A stretch of DNA of 64,000 bases from Heligmosomoides polygyrus polygyrus (Eukaryota > Nematoda > Chromadorea > Rhabditida > Heligmosomidae): NCBI GenBank assembly GCA_947396885.1, contig OX377203.1, positions 27,593,253 to 27,657,252 of the forward strand, in the 5' to 3' direction. The notes under the pieces are model-generated. The model saw only the letters and a program-made list of their open reading frames with translations. It ran no database searches and was not told the DNA's origin. This document shows, piece by piece, positions 24,501 to 39,500 of this stretch. The translations under genes and the position numbers were made by a program. The first letter of the stretch is position 1. Every line of letters starts with the position of its first letter.

Positions 24501-27500
24501 CCTCTCCTGATGCCGGGCGCGCAGAGGAAGTGCCGGCTGTCGCCTACCCGAGGACAGGTTCTTGGCGCTGATTTCCCGTCCAAGCCAACCAAGTCTTCCA
24601 TCCCTCCAGGGTCGATGAGTTGGTACCAGAGTTGTCTGGAAAGAAGAAAGCGCTAACTCGGCATCGGGTGGCCACCGCAAGTCATAGTATGAACAAATAC
24701 AATGACAATGCATTCAAGTCGCCTCCACGACATACCATAGAAATAGAATGCGTGGCGCATCTCAAAAGGGATCGAGTAACGCCGTGCTTTATCCTTTATT
24801 CTTCATCTAATTCTAGAGAAAAGCGAGCATCCAATTAATGTCTCAAAAAATTGGTGAGAAGTGCGCTACAAGCAACGCTAATCTCATCATTCTTTCTATT
24901 CGATTTCCTAGAAAAGCAGAGTTTCTGTTTTTTTGTTGTTGTGTTAACTGCTCTTCGCACCTAGCCACAAAGTAAATTTTAGACCAGGAGAAGGCCATCG
25001 CGTCGCAGGCTTGTGTGATGCCTCCCAGCGAACATATTTTCAAAGATCTCCGCTCCAAAGAGGATATTTCAAGGTTTGTGGTTTTCACCATTGCATTTTA
25101 ACGCGTGTTCGCTTTATCTTCGGAATTGCAATGGAAAACTAGTACTAACTTTTTTCCTGGTTTAAGTTTATCGGCGAGTTTCATCTTACCCGGCAGTTCT
25201 GGAGCCCACAGACCACTATGAGGAGGAAAGTTCGGCAGATGTGGATAGGAATTTTGTGCTTAGAATGAAGCAGTGATGGGTGCTTTGCCTGCATGTGCCC
25301 AATGCGCTTCCTTCCCCCCCCCCCCCTCACAAAGGTGCACGTAATTTGGTGGATGTTGATTACTGTAGTCATATTCTGTGTTGTTGAGCCCTTGCCAGCT
25401 AGGAATATTACTCTACTCTAGCCTTGCATTCTGCGCTGCGAGGCGTCAGTGAAGCGTCAAAATGTCCACTGATCGCTAAGGGCCTGTTCATAACCCGCGA
25501 CGGGAGTGACAGGAGCGGCTAGTCGTCCGGACAAAGAATACGTACTGATTTTAGCCAATAGATCCGTCAGCACTAATCGATTCGTACGCTTTTCATGAGC
25601 GATTCAGTCTTTCGCTCCCTTCGCTTACTATGGCGGTCACGGTCTGCGACGGCTGCGTTTGGTCTCGCGTTGAAGGCATGCGGGTCAATAGATCAATGCT
25701 AGCGATTTGGCGAAAATCGATATTTATGATTTGTTCGGCTGGTAGTCGCTGACATGGCCTACTAGGAACACACCCTAATTCACAGTAATCAAAATTGCTT
25801 TTTTTTTGCTGTACTTTTAGGATCGTTTGTAATATTTATCCTAGGTTCTGTATAGCCAGACTTCTTTCAGATTTGAGATGCTTGAGTCGCGTAAGATTCT
25901 ATGTCCACTTTGTCCTGTGTCGTCGGAGAAGATTACGAACGCCGTTCATTATCAGGTACTCTAGCTCACGGGTTATGCTTTTAGCGAGACCCTCGCAGTG
26001 TATGAAAGCCGTAAGTCCAGAGACGTATCTTTCTTCCGTAGTTGGTGGCTTTACTGTTACCACAGCGAGCCTAAGGGTTTTTCATCAGCAGGAGGTATCG
26101 GTAGTCGTGCCTTATATTTTTGTTTCAAAGAAAATGTATGAATACTCTGGATGTCATTAGGAAGGAGGAAAGTAACCCCATGATTTAGGATGTGTGTCGG
26201 GAGTTGGGTTACTAGTGTTTTGCAAAGTAATTTGTAGTGGCTCTAGCTCTAGTCAATCGGGTAGCCTCAAGGAGCTCCATTGTCTAAAATTCGCCTGGAA
26301 ATAAACGCGACCAATCTAGGCTCGAATTCTCGCGAGACTCGAGTAGTTGGGTTGGTTAAGACTCTAATGTAGGTTATTTTTCTGCCACCTACTCTTGTGC
26401 TAAAGATTTGCTCGTTCGAGCGCTAGACTTCTGTCAGACGGCTGTCATATAACGTCTTTTCATTTTAAGAATGCAGTCTTATGGGCAGGCAGTCTTATGC
26501 AGAGCGGGTTATTTTAACTTCTACGTTATCTAATTACGTAATGTGTAAAACACTATAGTCACTGGCGATGTACCTTGTCCATAGCACATATAAAGACGCA
26601 GCACATTGATAATGGTATTCTTCTCGCAGGGACATCTATTAGAGCATCATCCCTGCGCCCATCTTTACGCTTGCCAATTTTGTGGAATTGCCTTTTTATC
26701 ACTGGAAGCCCTCAAATCACACGATGGCTGTGAAGGCTTTGCTGCAGGCATAGTTCAACGCATAACTTCATCCGGTGACATAGAGGTAGGCATTCTTTGT
26801 CTTCGCAGCTCACTATCTGAAGTGTTCAGATAATATCCTATTTTCAGCTACGCATGAGGTTTGCGACCTTGTTGATAGCATGTACAGACTGCGGATCGCA
26901 AATTCAAATCTCATCTGCTTATATCGGAGAATCGTCTATCGCTCACTGGAATGAGATCATCCAATTCCATGTATGACTTTGAATTATTTTTATATCCAAG
27001 GAGCTGATGAAGATTAGAACCAAAGATTTTCGAGTGAGCAAGATATGAAGCTGGACAATACATAGGTTTGCCCGAAAATGTTTGTTTTGATACCTCTTGA
27101 GCTGTCGTAAATTCTACTTATTGCGAGGGGAAGGAAAGGGAAATATTCTTCTCTCATATGACCTTTTGTCTCAAATATTTCTAATTTTTTTATAATGACG
27201 GAGAGCCGCGGTTTACTCCTCCGTTGGTCGCTCATCTCCATCTTCTCCATCTTGGGTCATATTATCGTTGTTTCATCAACAGGAGAAGTCAGGGTCACAG
27301 ACTTGCTAACCAATAACCGATTATGGAGGAACTCATATCTACCTGTCCTTATAAAATTGATGATACTATTTTTTCCTTTTTCCTTCTTTTTTGTACGTGT
27401 TTCCTTGCAGGTTTTTTAGAGATGTAACTAATGTACCCAGGTTCTAAATTCACCTTAGAGCAATAGTTCATGTTCAAATACCACTGTTTTCGTTGGGTGC

Positions 27501-30500
27501 AGATCTGCGTATCTCTGGCTCTTATGCTTCCCATCAACTAAATATCGTGATACAATGTTCAAAATCATTGTGCGGATTCGGGACCTAGTCCTTTGAAAGG
27601 TCCATTCTTCCTCAAAACGGGCTGCAGCTTTTCAGTAGTTAAATGAAGTAAGAATTTTACAACATTCAATACAGTGTGACCTACGCGGGTCGACGAATTG
27701 ACAACACACATGCTTGGGAAATGAAAAACGCTGGCTTTTCCATCGACTGACCACAAAAAGTCATTGTATGGGCCAAATACGCACTCAAATTGTCTTCACG
27801 AAATCAGGTTGAAGCAGCATGTGACAGCGCGGCTTACCAAGCGATGTGGTGAAACATTTCGCTGCGCTATGAGGGATTTCATCTGTATTTTCTCGGTTAA
27901 ATTTCTGCAAGTCGTTGATGAGTCCGGCCCCAGATATTGCGATTGATTCGAGCTCACTGCATTGTTTGTTCATCTTTTAGATATCATGGTGGAAACAAAA
28001 TCAGCACTTTATTGTTTTATAGAGGGAAAACGAGGGAATACAAGATTTTTATGATTGTTCGGGTTAATGGAGAGATGTATGGAAAAACGTGTTCTCATAT
28101 CTTGTACACTCCTCTTCTTGTAGATGCTGCATAACTCTGAAAAAGTCGTTCCTGTTGTTATCTACTCCGAAGTAGAGTTGTCACCGAAAGTTCGCGTTCG
28201 AATTCCGACGACAACGCCGATCGCTAAAGGTACACATTCAAATGGATATCTGCGAGTGGTGACTTTGACAACAGCATAGATCCTACTTTGTTCAGATTTG
28301 GAAGTCGTCTGCCCACAGTGTGGTCTGAGTGAGTTCGACAGCGTAGCTACCCTGGAGTCTCACTTCGCCTCGCATGCGGAATGCCGGAGAAAGAGTTGTC
28401 CTGAATGTTCAATGCAGTTCACGCAAGATGCACTTTTTAGGTAACCTGCAAACTACTTCGTGAGAGTTCATTTATCTGCTTGTCCGCACTGGAGCTTCCC
28501 ATTTCAGAGACCATCTTCTGTCGCACCTCGGAACAAGAGCGTGTTATCTTGCTATATATCTAGCATACGCGTGCACGTTTATTTCTGTATGTTTTGCCCC
28601 GATTTTCTGTTTTTTAGGGTGTTCCTCTTTTTAGGGGTATCTAAAAGTACTGCTTTCAGAGAGGAGTATCTAGCTGTGGAGCAATTTCATTATCAAGCGA
28701 CGGAGGAGTTGCGTTCGGTGGAGTGTCTTCTGTAATCTTCACTTCTAGACTGACCACGGTATCCATTTATTTTATTTCTGTCCGAGTATTTACTTGGATA
28801 TCTTCTACATTTTTGTGAGCAAGCCTGCTTCAGTCTAATGTCGATCCCTGGGAGTGCGTTACGCTGAAGAAGAAGGCAAATCGACGAGGGCGAAAACGAA
28901 GAGCTGGTCCTGCTTACAAAAAAGAACAGGACGAGATTGAGACTGAAAGCATTGCCAACGACGAAAACTCCGCAAAGATCAGAAACATCTTGGTAAGAAC
29001 TCCGGTAATTCATATGGTCTTGAATGACTCATCGAACAGCGGCTGTTTCGGAGCTGGTGTTTTCGTCCGGGGCTTCGTGGGTTGTGTCCTGGTTGGCTAC
29101 ACGATCACTACCCGTGTGACCATTTCCGTTTGAGCAGAAGTTCCGAACTACTTCTAACTGATTGACCTCATGCATAGCCCGACCTTCGAATTGAATACCG
29201 CAGCAAAAACCTGCGGGTGGTGAAAGCTGTGTTGGATCAAATGTCTTCGAGGAGTTATGTTGAGTGGGATTATTTAGCGTCACGGAAAGCGAGCAGACAT
29301 TTGGTCTCCGTAGAAAGTTGCGTTTTGCATTTTACCTCTCTTTGTTTGATAGTTAACGCCTTCGAAACGCTCTTTTATCACGTACTGCACTACAAGGTGT
29401 CAGATGCATGTTCACCATAGGTGTTCAATTATGACCATCCGCTCTGGACGACATTTTGTGTCTGACAACAATTTTTTGACAATAAGCATATGTTATACTT
29501 CGGCGACGCGGCGACACGTCGCCGACAGCGCGGGAGTCCCGGTATGACGAGGCAGCCAGAGAGCTACCGCCAACGACAACCGGTCGCAGCGCTGCGCGCT
29601 ACGACAAGCTGTCGTTAGAGTGCTGCTACACGCTACGTAGCACGCGCCTAGGGCTGTCGTCGACAGTGTCGCCGTCGTGTCGGCAAAGTATAGCATATGC
29701 CATAGTCCACAACAAGATCTTTAATGCAATTAAAGTTCATAAGTGCATAAATCAGCAGCAGTAATCACGATGAGCGTATGAAGGTGCCAGTCCACAATTT
29801 AAGGGTGAACATGAAGGCGTTATTGTCTGCTCAATCATAAAATTACGAAGTTCCGACTTCTTGAGGAGGCATATGATCCAAGTCCACTGTATTGCTAGAC
29901 GCAAGGGGGAACCGACAGTGGCCAAGAGTTAGGTGAAAGGTAGTGCTATACGAGTAGTCGTGATCTTCGGTTTCGTGGAAAGGCAGACGGCTAGACATCC
30001 ACATAGAATGTTCGGCTCTGCCTTTAAACTGGCATTGAACTCACACTCGACACCTCGTAGTCCACCACATGCGTAAGGAAAGTGTTGAAGCTGAGAGTTA
30101 CATGTCAGTCAACGACTGTGTAAAAACTGCGAAATTGCAATAAGGTTGCCAATTCAGCAATGAAAGCCATGCTCGTCATCGCTTCATTGTGGTCTAGTAG
30201 TGTCGTTATCTATTTTAGCGATTTGAAAGTGCTTCGAACCAAGACTGACCCGCTTTTTTCGTGGTTAGTCTGTGCAGCATCCTGTTAGTTTTAAAACATC
30301 TGTTAGTTGATTCGTCAGGAAAAGTTGAGCGATGATGAATGGATGCGCTATGGCTTTCCGCGGATCTGACAGTTTGAAAATGTTCAGCATTTTTAGGGAA
30401 GTTCCTTCGATACTGCTGGTCTACTAAAAATAAACAGCTTTTTCTATTCCGCGGATGAGTCGAAGGACGAGACGGTAAGCAAGGCTGGTTCTTGTTGGGA

Positions 30501-33500
30501 ATCAAATTTGAGACAAGTTCTAAACACATGTCTTAGGCTGAATCCTCAAGTCGCTACAACGGTTCTGAAAGCGAGTGCTATTACGTCGTAGGCGAGGAAG
30601 AAGCGGGCACTGACGCAAAGCTGGCCGGTGATATCGCGATAAGGTTCTCCAGGTATTGCCGGCTTGTTGGAGGAAAGCCTCTAACAGGGAAGCAGAACCC
30701 TTCTCCTAACGGACTCTTTTCCAAGTCAGTTGTCGTTTATTCATTTATTTGTTTATTTACTATTTGGTGCTTGCAGTTTGTTTATTTTCACATTGCTGCT
30801 GTCATTAAGGGTTCTGATGTGCCGACGATGTCATTGTCTGTGTATGGGTGAGCAGACGATGAGTGAACACCTGGCGCGTTGCTGCGCTGACCTACAGAAC
30901 ACTCAAAGCGGATCGCCGCCGTTTGATCTCGAGGATGGACTACTGGTGATTTTCACGTTTTTTAAATTGTTGAATGGGATATTGTGGCTTGCGACCGGTT
31001 TTTAACCAGACCACGCTCGTGTTGTGGAAGGAATCAAGCCTTGTGGTCGCTGTAAGAGTGCTCAAAGCGTATACCATTTAGGCCATCAGCATTTTCTGTA
31101 ATCTATACAATGTTGTCTTACTTTGAGTTGCTAGCAGCTTTTATGAACCCGTGGATATGTATTAGTCCCGTTCAAGTCTTAGAAGGCTTAATGTATATTC
31201 CTGGAGCGAGTGACGTAGTGCAGGGCATTGTAAATGAAAGGTGACCAGTGTGTTGGTAAGCTTTGTTGTGTTTGTCACTGGCAGATTCACTGCCACATTC
31301 AGATGTTTGTGCTTTCATGTAGCAGAGATTTACGCGCAGACCCACACAGACTCACCATACTGGCTCTCCTGACCGTCGGTCTAAGTGGCTACGCTCTAGC
31401 ACTCAGCAATCCAATTTTACCGCATTTTTTGGTCCTCTTAGCCCCAGTTTATACTTGCGCCGCTGAGCGGCGCGGCACCATGATCGGAATAGATATCGAC
31501 GGGCGACGCTTAAAATCGATATCTATGACAACTGTGATGCCGCGCCGCGTGGCGGCGCAAGTATAAACTAGGGCTTAAGCAATCATCGCCCTCTGTAACC
31601 TCAACACGGGCCTGAGATCTTTGTTATACTTCGCCGACAACAGCGTTGCTGAAGTATAACGTAAGCCTAATTGAGGGTTCAGGGCTATGAGGGAATCCAG
31701 TTGTTATATGTTCCATAACTCCTAGGCTCATCCTGGCCGCAGCAAGCCTAGAAGTCCTGCGTAGCCGTGTTTATCGTTTTTTTTTTCAAAGTTTTGAACA
31801 CGTTTTGAGTTCTAAGAAGGAAAATGAGGATACAATTCCTGTTCTAGACATGCAAAAAGGTCAACTTATAATGAAGTGATTAGGCCCGTTCATTCTTGAA
31901 TTCCCACAAAAAAGGCAAATTCTGTTCCGCTTTTCAGGTCTTCTGCGTATATCCAGGCAACGGCGTTCCTAATGCACGAATAAAGTGTTGGGAGTGCACG
32001 TCATCGTTGTGTTCAATTTTGGGATTACGAATACATATGGCAGCGTCACACGGTGTATTCCTCCGGGTAGAGCAGAGCTCAGATCCAAGCTCAGGTCAGC
32101 AAAAGATGCTCACAGTTAAGCGTCGTTACACGACCAAAATGCATCTATTATAGACACCTGTAAAACGAAACCTGCTTTCATTGGTGCGACCACACGTGCG
32201 ATAAATGTCGCCGTTGGACTAACAACGGATGGGTGTCTTCCTGTGAATCTGGAAGAGAAGCGGAAAGAAGCCCTCGTCGCCAGGGTTAATGTAAGTGAAG
32301 TGTTAGCTTTCCTCTTTTTTGAAAATCATGTAAGGAATGGTGCTTAGTATTCGATGGTCTTCGAGCCAGGTCAATTGTCCCAACATAGAATGTGAGCTGC
32401 GCATTCCGTACAGCTTCTACGTTGTTTCCTTCTAAGGGCACGTGCGAAACGGAAGCCAAACTACTTCGTGGTAGTGCTCGCTTGTTTCCCTAAGGTTTCG
32501 AAAACAGTTTGTGTTCACAACTTTTTGGGCTTTTTGCGTTTGTCCCTTTCTAGCGTTCCCTTGTTGACCGGGTACGGAGCCCTTCTCTTAAACAATGAAA
32601 TAACATTTTGCATAGCCCATGCTAGCTAGCAGCATCCACGCTTCTCTTTTTAGCCAGCTGCAGCGTCACCTCATGTGAAGTCATCCTCTCCTATGGTCTC
32701 AGGCTTGGCTCCTTCAAGTGAAGAGGACCAAGGCAATCGTGATGAATCCCCTCCAATTGTGATCTTGGACAGTCCGCCTGGATCAGTTCAAATCTTTGAT
32801 CACAATGGTCCTTCGTCTGTTGAGATTTTGGACAGCGGAAGAGTGGTCTCACCAGCTTGCGTGGACGCTGATTCCAGTGTAGCTAAGATGCAGGGTGCCG
32901 AAGTCAGTGGGTGTCCGGAAGAGAGTGATATTGAGCATCCTGCGATTAACAACGGGAAGATGTGCACCGCTGAGGCCGATCTCATGAGCGAAATCGATGA
33001 ACTTTTTCGCACGTCAAGTCTGGAGTGCAACGAAGGTGAGCTTTTTTTTCAATTTATCTTTTCTCAAGGTTTCTGTCTCTGAACAGCGGAGAAGATTATT
33101 TAGTTATGTCTGCAGAAGATGGCTCCTTCGCTTCTTTCGGCATCGGAGAATTCCAAGATGATAGCGGTGAGCCATTATCGAAATTCTGAGTTCAGAAAGA
33201 ATTGCGTCGTACTTCAAAGAAGGCAGTGTTTCAGTGGACACTGATATGGCGACTGCGTCGACTAGTAGCAGTGGCGAAGCTGTGGCGGAGAAATCAAAGG
33301 TTAGATTGAGGATTTCATCTGATTTCTTGTTCTCGTTTGCCCCTGTATTAAGTGAGCTTTTGAGATATTGGGGAAAACGAGGAAAACATCTCGCCGTCAT
33401 TTCCCTAGCGATATGTTAATTTAGTTGCTTCTCAGCTTTTCGGCGTTCTTATTATCCTTAAAATACTGCAGTGCTGCAAGAAGTTCGTCCACCTTGCCTG

Positions 33501-36500
33501 AGTGGTTCACCGCTGCTCTGCATGCAACAATGAACCACTCAGGTGGTGTGAACGGGCTTTTTGACTTTTAGAAGTGCAAGTTGTCGAAGATTCTATTAGG
33601 CCTATACACAGACGTCGTCGGTACCGCCGGCGACGTTGTCGACAGATTATGTGGTGGCGTCGGCGCCGTCGACAAGGTCGTCGGCAGGAGAGCATCGTAG
33701 GCCATTTTTAGCATTGGAGCGCAGTGTACTAATAAAAGTACGGGGCAGTGTTGGGAATTTAACGACTACTGATTTACCGATTTAACGAATTTACCAGCAT
33801 TTTCGTTAAAATTCTTTTTTTGAGTTTGGCAAAGGTCTTTTTCGTCAAATTGCTTTGAAATTAAATTTACGCGGAATTTTCGAAACTCGCAGGAGAATTT
33901 GTCTCCTAATTAATGTAAATTGTATTTCGAAAAAGCTCTTCGTAGAGGTTTGCAGTATCATTTCAGAAAACGAGGAAACACCACTATTTGAATCAGTTTC
34001 TCTACCGCCGTTTCGTATTTTTCTGTCTCAAGGCGACTTTCATATTTTGACTGCTCCATATCAGTTTTTCACAATTCTTCACCATTCTCTTCACGTTTTC
34101 AGTTTTCTTCACAGTTTTATTTTGTGTTACTTGCTTGAAAGTAAACGAAGAGATCTAGAAAACGCGAATAGAACGGGTGAGAACGACAGAAATACGAAGA
34201 AAGGTGACAAAGAGAAGGCAAAGGCAACGTAAGGATTAGGCTCCCACTCCGTCCCCAAACACTCAGTGTTCCAGCAAGATGAACGAATTTTCGCACAGCA
34301 TTAGGCAATGGTTGTGAGACTAACCATAAAAGACCGTTGAAAGTTGAAATGGCACTATTGGTGTCCGCAAGACGGGCGTTTTTGCACTTCTCTATCGATA
34401 TCGTAATTCGATGTCCGGTGGGGATGATGGCAGTACCAGGAGCGAAGAACCCACCCACAATCAAAATGGTTGCGGGGCTACTCGCCCCCGCGACCGCGGT
34501 TGCGAGCGCGGCAGGAGAGATTCCAGACGAAAGAGTGCACGCGGGCGCGAATGTCTCCATACTTAGTCCACGTGTGAATCATGAGTTCACGGCCGCGATG
34601 AGGAAGTCTCCAAGCACGATGACGGCTTACGAAAGCTACAGGGACTGGTGCCAACCACATCACGCAAAGGCCGGTTGCATTGACACGCTTAAGCGGTCAC
34701 ATTGAAATATTTGCGAGCAACCATAGGAGGGAAAGATTTTTAAGGAGGAGTGAAGGAGCACGACTCAAATGCTCCAAGCAGATAACTTCTCGAACTACAC
34801 TCCAAAGCTGTCTAAGGATGGACGAAAGCTCTTTCTCCACCTCTCTGGGACCTTCGAGGTCTAACCAGACACCTGAATGTCCTCATAATATTCTTAATAT
34901 AGGTCTGCCAACGCTCCTAGGATTTTTCCTACCGTCTTCACGACAGTGGAGTAGCATGAGTCGAAGAGTCGACACATACACAGTCAGTGTACCAGGCTGT
35001 CCAATAATTCTTGTCCGAAAATTTCACCATTTTTAATTTTTTTTTCAACTTTCTTGAAAAGCAAGTCTGTTCAACAATATAATCACCACAGTTATCCACA
35101 ACAGTGGCCCATCGATTGGGCAGGTCGCCGATGCCCTTCGCCCAGAACTCCGGGGGCTGCGACTCGAAGAAGTCCGCGCTGTCGGATTTGAGGTTGTCGT
35201 AGTTGGTGAATTTTCCTCCGGCCAAATGGTGCTTCAGCGGGCGGAACAAGTGGTAGTCGGAGGGGGGGAGGTCCGGGGAATACGGCGGATGGGCAACCGT
35301 CTCCCAGCCGAGCGTCGCCAACTTCTGCTGGGTCTCCTTCGCCACGTGGGGGCGCGCGTAGTCGTGCAGCAGGTGGACCGAGGCCCGTCGGGGACGCTTT
35401 TCTCGGATGGCGGCGGCTAGTTTCTCGAGCTGATCGGTGTAGATGGAGGCGGTGACCGTCCTGCCTTGCGGGAGCAGCTCGAAATACAGCATGCCCTTGG
35501 CGTCCCACCAGAAGGCCTCCCGCTGTGCCCCCTGTCCTCGAGGCTCGTGTCGCCGCTCTCGAAACGATTGAGCCAGCGCCTGACTGTGCGTTGGGACACT
35601 GCATCCTCCTTGCACGCTCTGCAGATGTTGGCGACCGCGGAGCCTGTGTCGTTGCCCAGCAGCCACTCGTAGTACATGAACGTACGAATTCGACCTTGGT
35701 CCATTTTAGCTTGTACTGGTAGCTAGACGCGGGGACTACGCCTTATATACCCCTGGCGTGGAACTCTGGAGAATCTTCTAGAAGGTTTTTACACTTGCCT
35801 GATATTATAACACTTCTAAGGAAAATTATAGAATTTTGAAAATTTTCGGACAGAAATTATTGGACAGCCTGGTAGATAATCTAGGACAGCTGGTCGAAAA
35901 GCTAAAGAGCTTAAATGGAGTGAAGAAATAACCATTGAGTACATGTTGTCCCCCCCCCCCCTTCTAGTCAATTTGCATCTATAGCCATGTGCCATATGTT
36001 TCCCATGATCCAGGCATATCCATAAACGCTTTGAAAGAACCCGCTGGATATCTGAAAACGCCGAGGACTCGATTTCTGGCGTTAAGCAAAGAAAATAAGG
36101 GCCTGATGTCTGATACAAAAGCTACCATCACGTACAGGCCTTCCCTATTAAAGGCAAATATGATAGACCAGCCCCTATCCCTGGTTAAGATGCTCGTAGC
36201 AGTGTCCGTATGGTAATACGGGATACCGTCAAAGCAGAATGTCTGGCGCATCGTTGGGATCATCGCCGTAGTTCAAGTGCATATTTTGCAAATCCGAGGA
36301 CTCGTGGATTTCTGTTAAAAGGCTAGTCAGTGTTTCACCATTCCTGGGCGCGTCTGGCACCAGTTAACTCACTCCGGAGATGGCTTACTGCCACTAAGTG
36401 AAACGGATTCTCATGGACCCACGAGGATTCCGCTCCGTGGTGTAGAAAATGCGCAAGTGCACGGAGAGATGGAGGCTCCGGCTGCGAGTGAGAGATTCGG

Positions 36501-39500
36501 TTGGCAGCGAGAGACGCCAGACGTCGTGCGAAACGCCGTTCGCGCGCCGACTGTGACGTCACGGGGGCGAGTAGCCCGGAGACCAATCAAAATACTCCAT
36601 CGGAGCGCATTTTCTGCCACCCTTGGATGACGTCGGCGACAGAAGTATAACACTCCCTGTGGAGCTCCCGGCACGCAGCTGGCGACGCGTCGCCGAAGTA
36701 TAACATAGGCCTTAATGGTGTAGGTGGAAAAGCGCTATGCCTTCGTCAGGCACACCGCAATATTTAGATGACTGATCCTATGAATCTTCGTTTTCATGAA
36801 GATTGCAGTGCGAATTTGCTCGTCAGATGACAGCGGTTACAGCAGCCATCCGTAGTTGCGCAGTAGCATAACAATGTGGGCATCAATTCATGAGGCGCAG
36901 GGGCTTGACCCTCAGATGTCGAAAAAGATTTCGAAGGAAAACGCATCTTGGACTGGGGGGGGGAGGGGGTGACGGGTGGTATTCAGTTCTTTTCATGTAA
37001 AATTTTTTGCATTTCAAGATAACTCGTTCAAGCGACTTTTTGAGTTTTTTAGGAGCCTGTGCTATGCGAATACTGCAACCTGGTCACATCAACGCTCGAT
37101 AGTCTTAGGATTCATTATAAATATCACACGTAGGTTGTTTTCAATTAATCGCATAACTTATTTGAAATGCTAAGCATGAGAAGTTTTTTAGGGAAATTCC
37201 GAATTTGTGCTACCTTTGCGATCCACCTTGTTACAATCTAGAAACGCCGGAGGTCCTTCTGGAACATATACACACTGCCCATGCATATCCAGTGGACTAC
37301 TCTAAAGAGGTCTGTAAAGGATATTTTATGTCGTCTCAGTCTCCTTTTTCTTTTTTATTCCAATACTTGTACAAGATCTATCAAGAATCTCTGTCTCACC
37401 GACGGAGTCGATAGAAATTCGAGAAGGACATTTTTTCCGTTCGGGGATTTGAATGCCGTATCCAGGGATGTATGATGTTTTGCTACGTTTGAGATGCTTT
37501 TACTTTTATCTGCTTTGAGGACAAACGATTCCGCTAGTGGTTCGAAGCACCTTCTTATTTAAAGTTGCTGAAACTTTTAACAGCAGCTATCGGAAGGATC
37601 TTAGATTTACTCCAGTTGGGGGGAGGTCATGGTTTTCAAGGCGGACGTCGGAGGCCAGTGTTGGAAGAACGATGGAACGATTAGTGAAGGCGGGGCTGGA
37701 CGTGCTTCGTCTCCCTCACTTTGTTGAAAGCTCCCAAGCTACTGGTTTCCTCCTGCACATATCTGATACTAGGTCGTTGGCCATGGACTTAGACCATCAT
37801 ACACGTAACTGAAGTATTCGAGGATATTCATTCCGTTGAATGAGACTGGGGATTTCATTATGCAGAAGCTTCAGTTTCTTACGAACATCGTCTTCCCAAG
37901 ATTCAGCGGTAGCCAGACTATCGTATTTCTCGATGGAAAGCTTTCAGCAGCGATTCAGCTGGACCGACGCTCGTTATTACGAGCCTATATATCTTCATTG
38001 AGGAGCGGTTAAATGGCATAGTTGTCCGATGGCGATAAACCAACCTCTATACTAGTGTCTTCTTGTTGTAGCGAAGATTCATCGGAAGTCGAACAAGTTC
38101 TCTGCGATGGTTTTCGGTCTAAATTGACGTCGATATGGATTGACATCTAAGGGAAATAGTGGAGTTCAGCTAGTAGCTTCTTTGGCTGATCAAGAGTACA
38201 GCGTTTTCTCTGCACTAGATAACCGCAAACGGCTCATGCTCTAGCTCTGTGTTTTGCAGGATGGTCACGACTTTGAGCTCTGCACTTTTTGCAACTTCCA
38301 AATGCAGACAAACCAGCTCGTGTCGCATTTGATATCCGAATGCTACATGGCACCCTGCTTCCTGTGTGGCGACAAACTCGTTCGAAGAGCGGACCGCATC
38401 AGCCACAGGAAGTCGCACAAGGAAGTATTCGAGCGGTACGTTGTGCTATCCGTAGTTGGACCACTTTGACTCTCTTACTTCATACCGTAGTGAACCAGGG
38501 TTTCTATCCTTTTATATTTTTACACATCGCTATATCCTGGAGTTTCACCATTGTCGCCTTTTGCCTTGCTCACCTTTTCACGCATTACAGTTCTCACTCC
38601 AATTCGGTGCAGAATTTTCGTGAGCTTCGTGCGTACCACAAATGCGTTCTAAGCATTCAGAATAATTTATTAAGAAGTCGATTGCACTCATATGATCCTT
38701 ATTCCCTTTCCTGTTTTGTCTGTTTTTCGACGCTTTCTAAGAAATCTATTCTTGAAATACGCTATGATTCGGGAGATGGTTGAACAAGATGATTGAGCAG
38801 AAAAGAAAGGGCTATTGAAGGCGTCTTTCAGGCGTCGCTTCCTACCATTTCCACAACAAAACCAAAAACTGCATTCATTTTATAGTACTTGGACACATCC
38901 TCCTCCAGATTGTATCCGGTGGACATTTGATGTATTACATAGGGTTTCACACCTATATATTTCAGTTCCTGATGATTTTTATATTTTTTGCTTATTTTTG
39001 TAAAGGGTTTCCTTGCGATCAATTACTGGTTTTTGGGTGGAATCACCGCCCATTTTCACCGTTTGTAGACTATCTGTATTAATGGAAGTTGCAGATTTGT
39101 GTGTGAATGCCGTCGTCCTTTCGTGACCTTTACGGCGTTCCAAGATCACACGTGTCGCAGCAAGCAAGTTCCCGTTGTGTCGTGCCAGAATTGCGAAGCT
39201 GAATTCACTGGACCGTCGCAAATGCGATCGAGGATCAAGAAAAGCTGCATCGACCATTTCATTGTAAGCGTTTCGTAATCGGTTTCGAGATCCTCGGGCC
39301 GGGGTGCGTGTGCGTGGAAGTCAGTCCCGCAATTCTTTTATGTGCATTCATGGTTAGGCGATTCACACGATTCGTACCCTTATATTTATCCCGTCTCCCA
39401 GGCATGCGGGTGCTTCGTATCTCCCCATTCTTTTGGCCTTGCGAGCTACATGGAGAAGCACCTCAAACAATAAGAGCATTGAATTTCACTCTTTATTTTT

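Noticed and set aside
25167..25270. Possible exon with an acidic open frame
   Set aside because: Phase does not fit exon 5, while the exon at 25871 fits exactly and supplies the Cys pair of a finger.
29029..29283. 84-codon minus frame
   Set aside because: Lies in intron 13, with no family resemblance and no splice partners.
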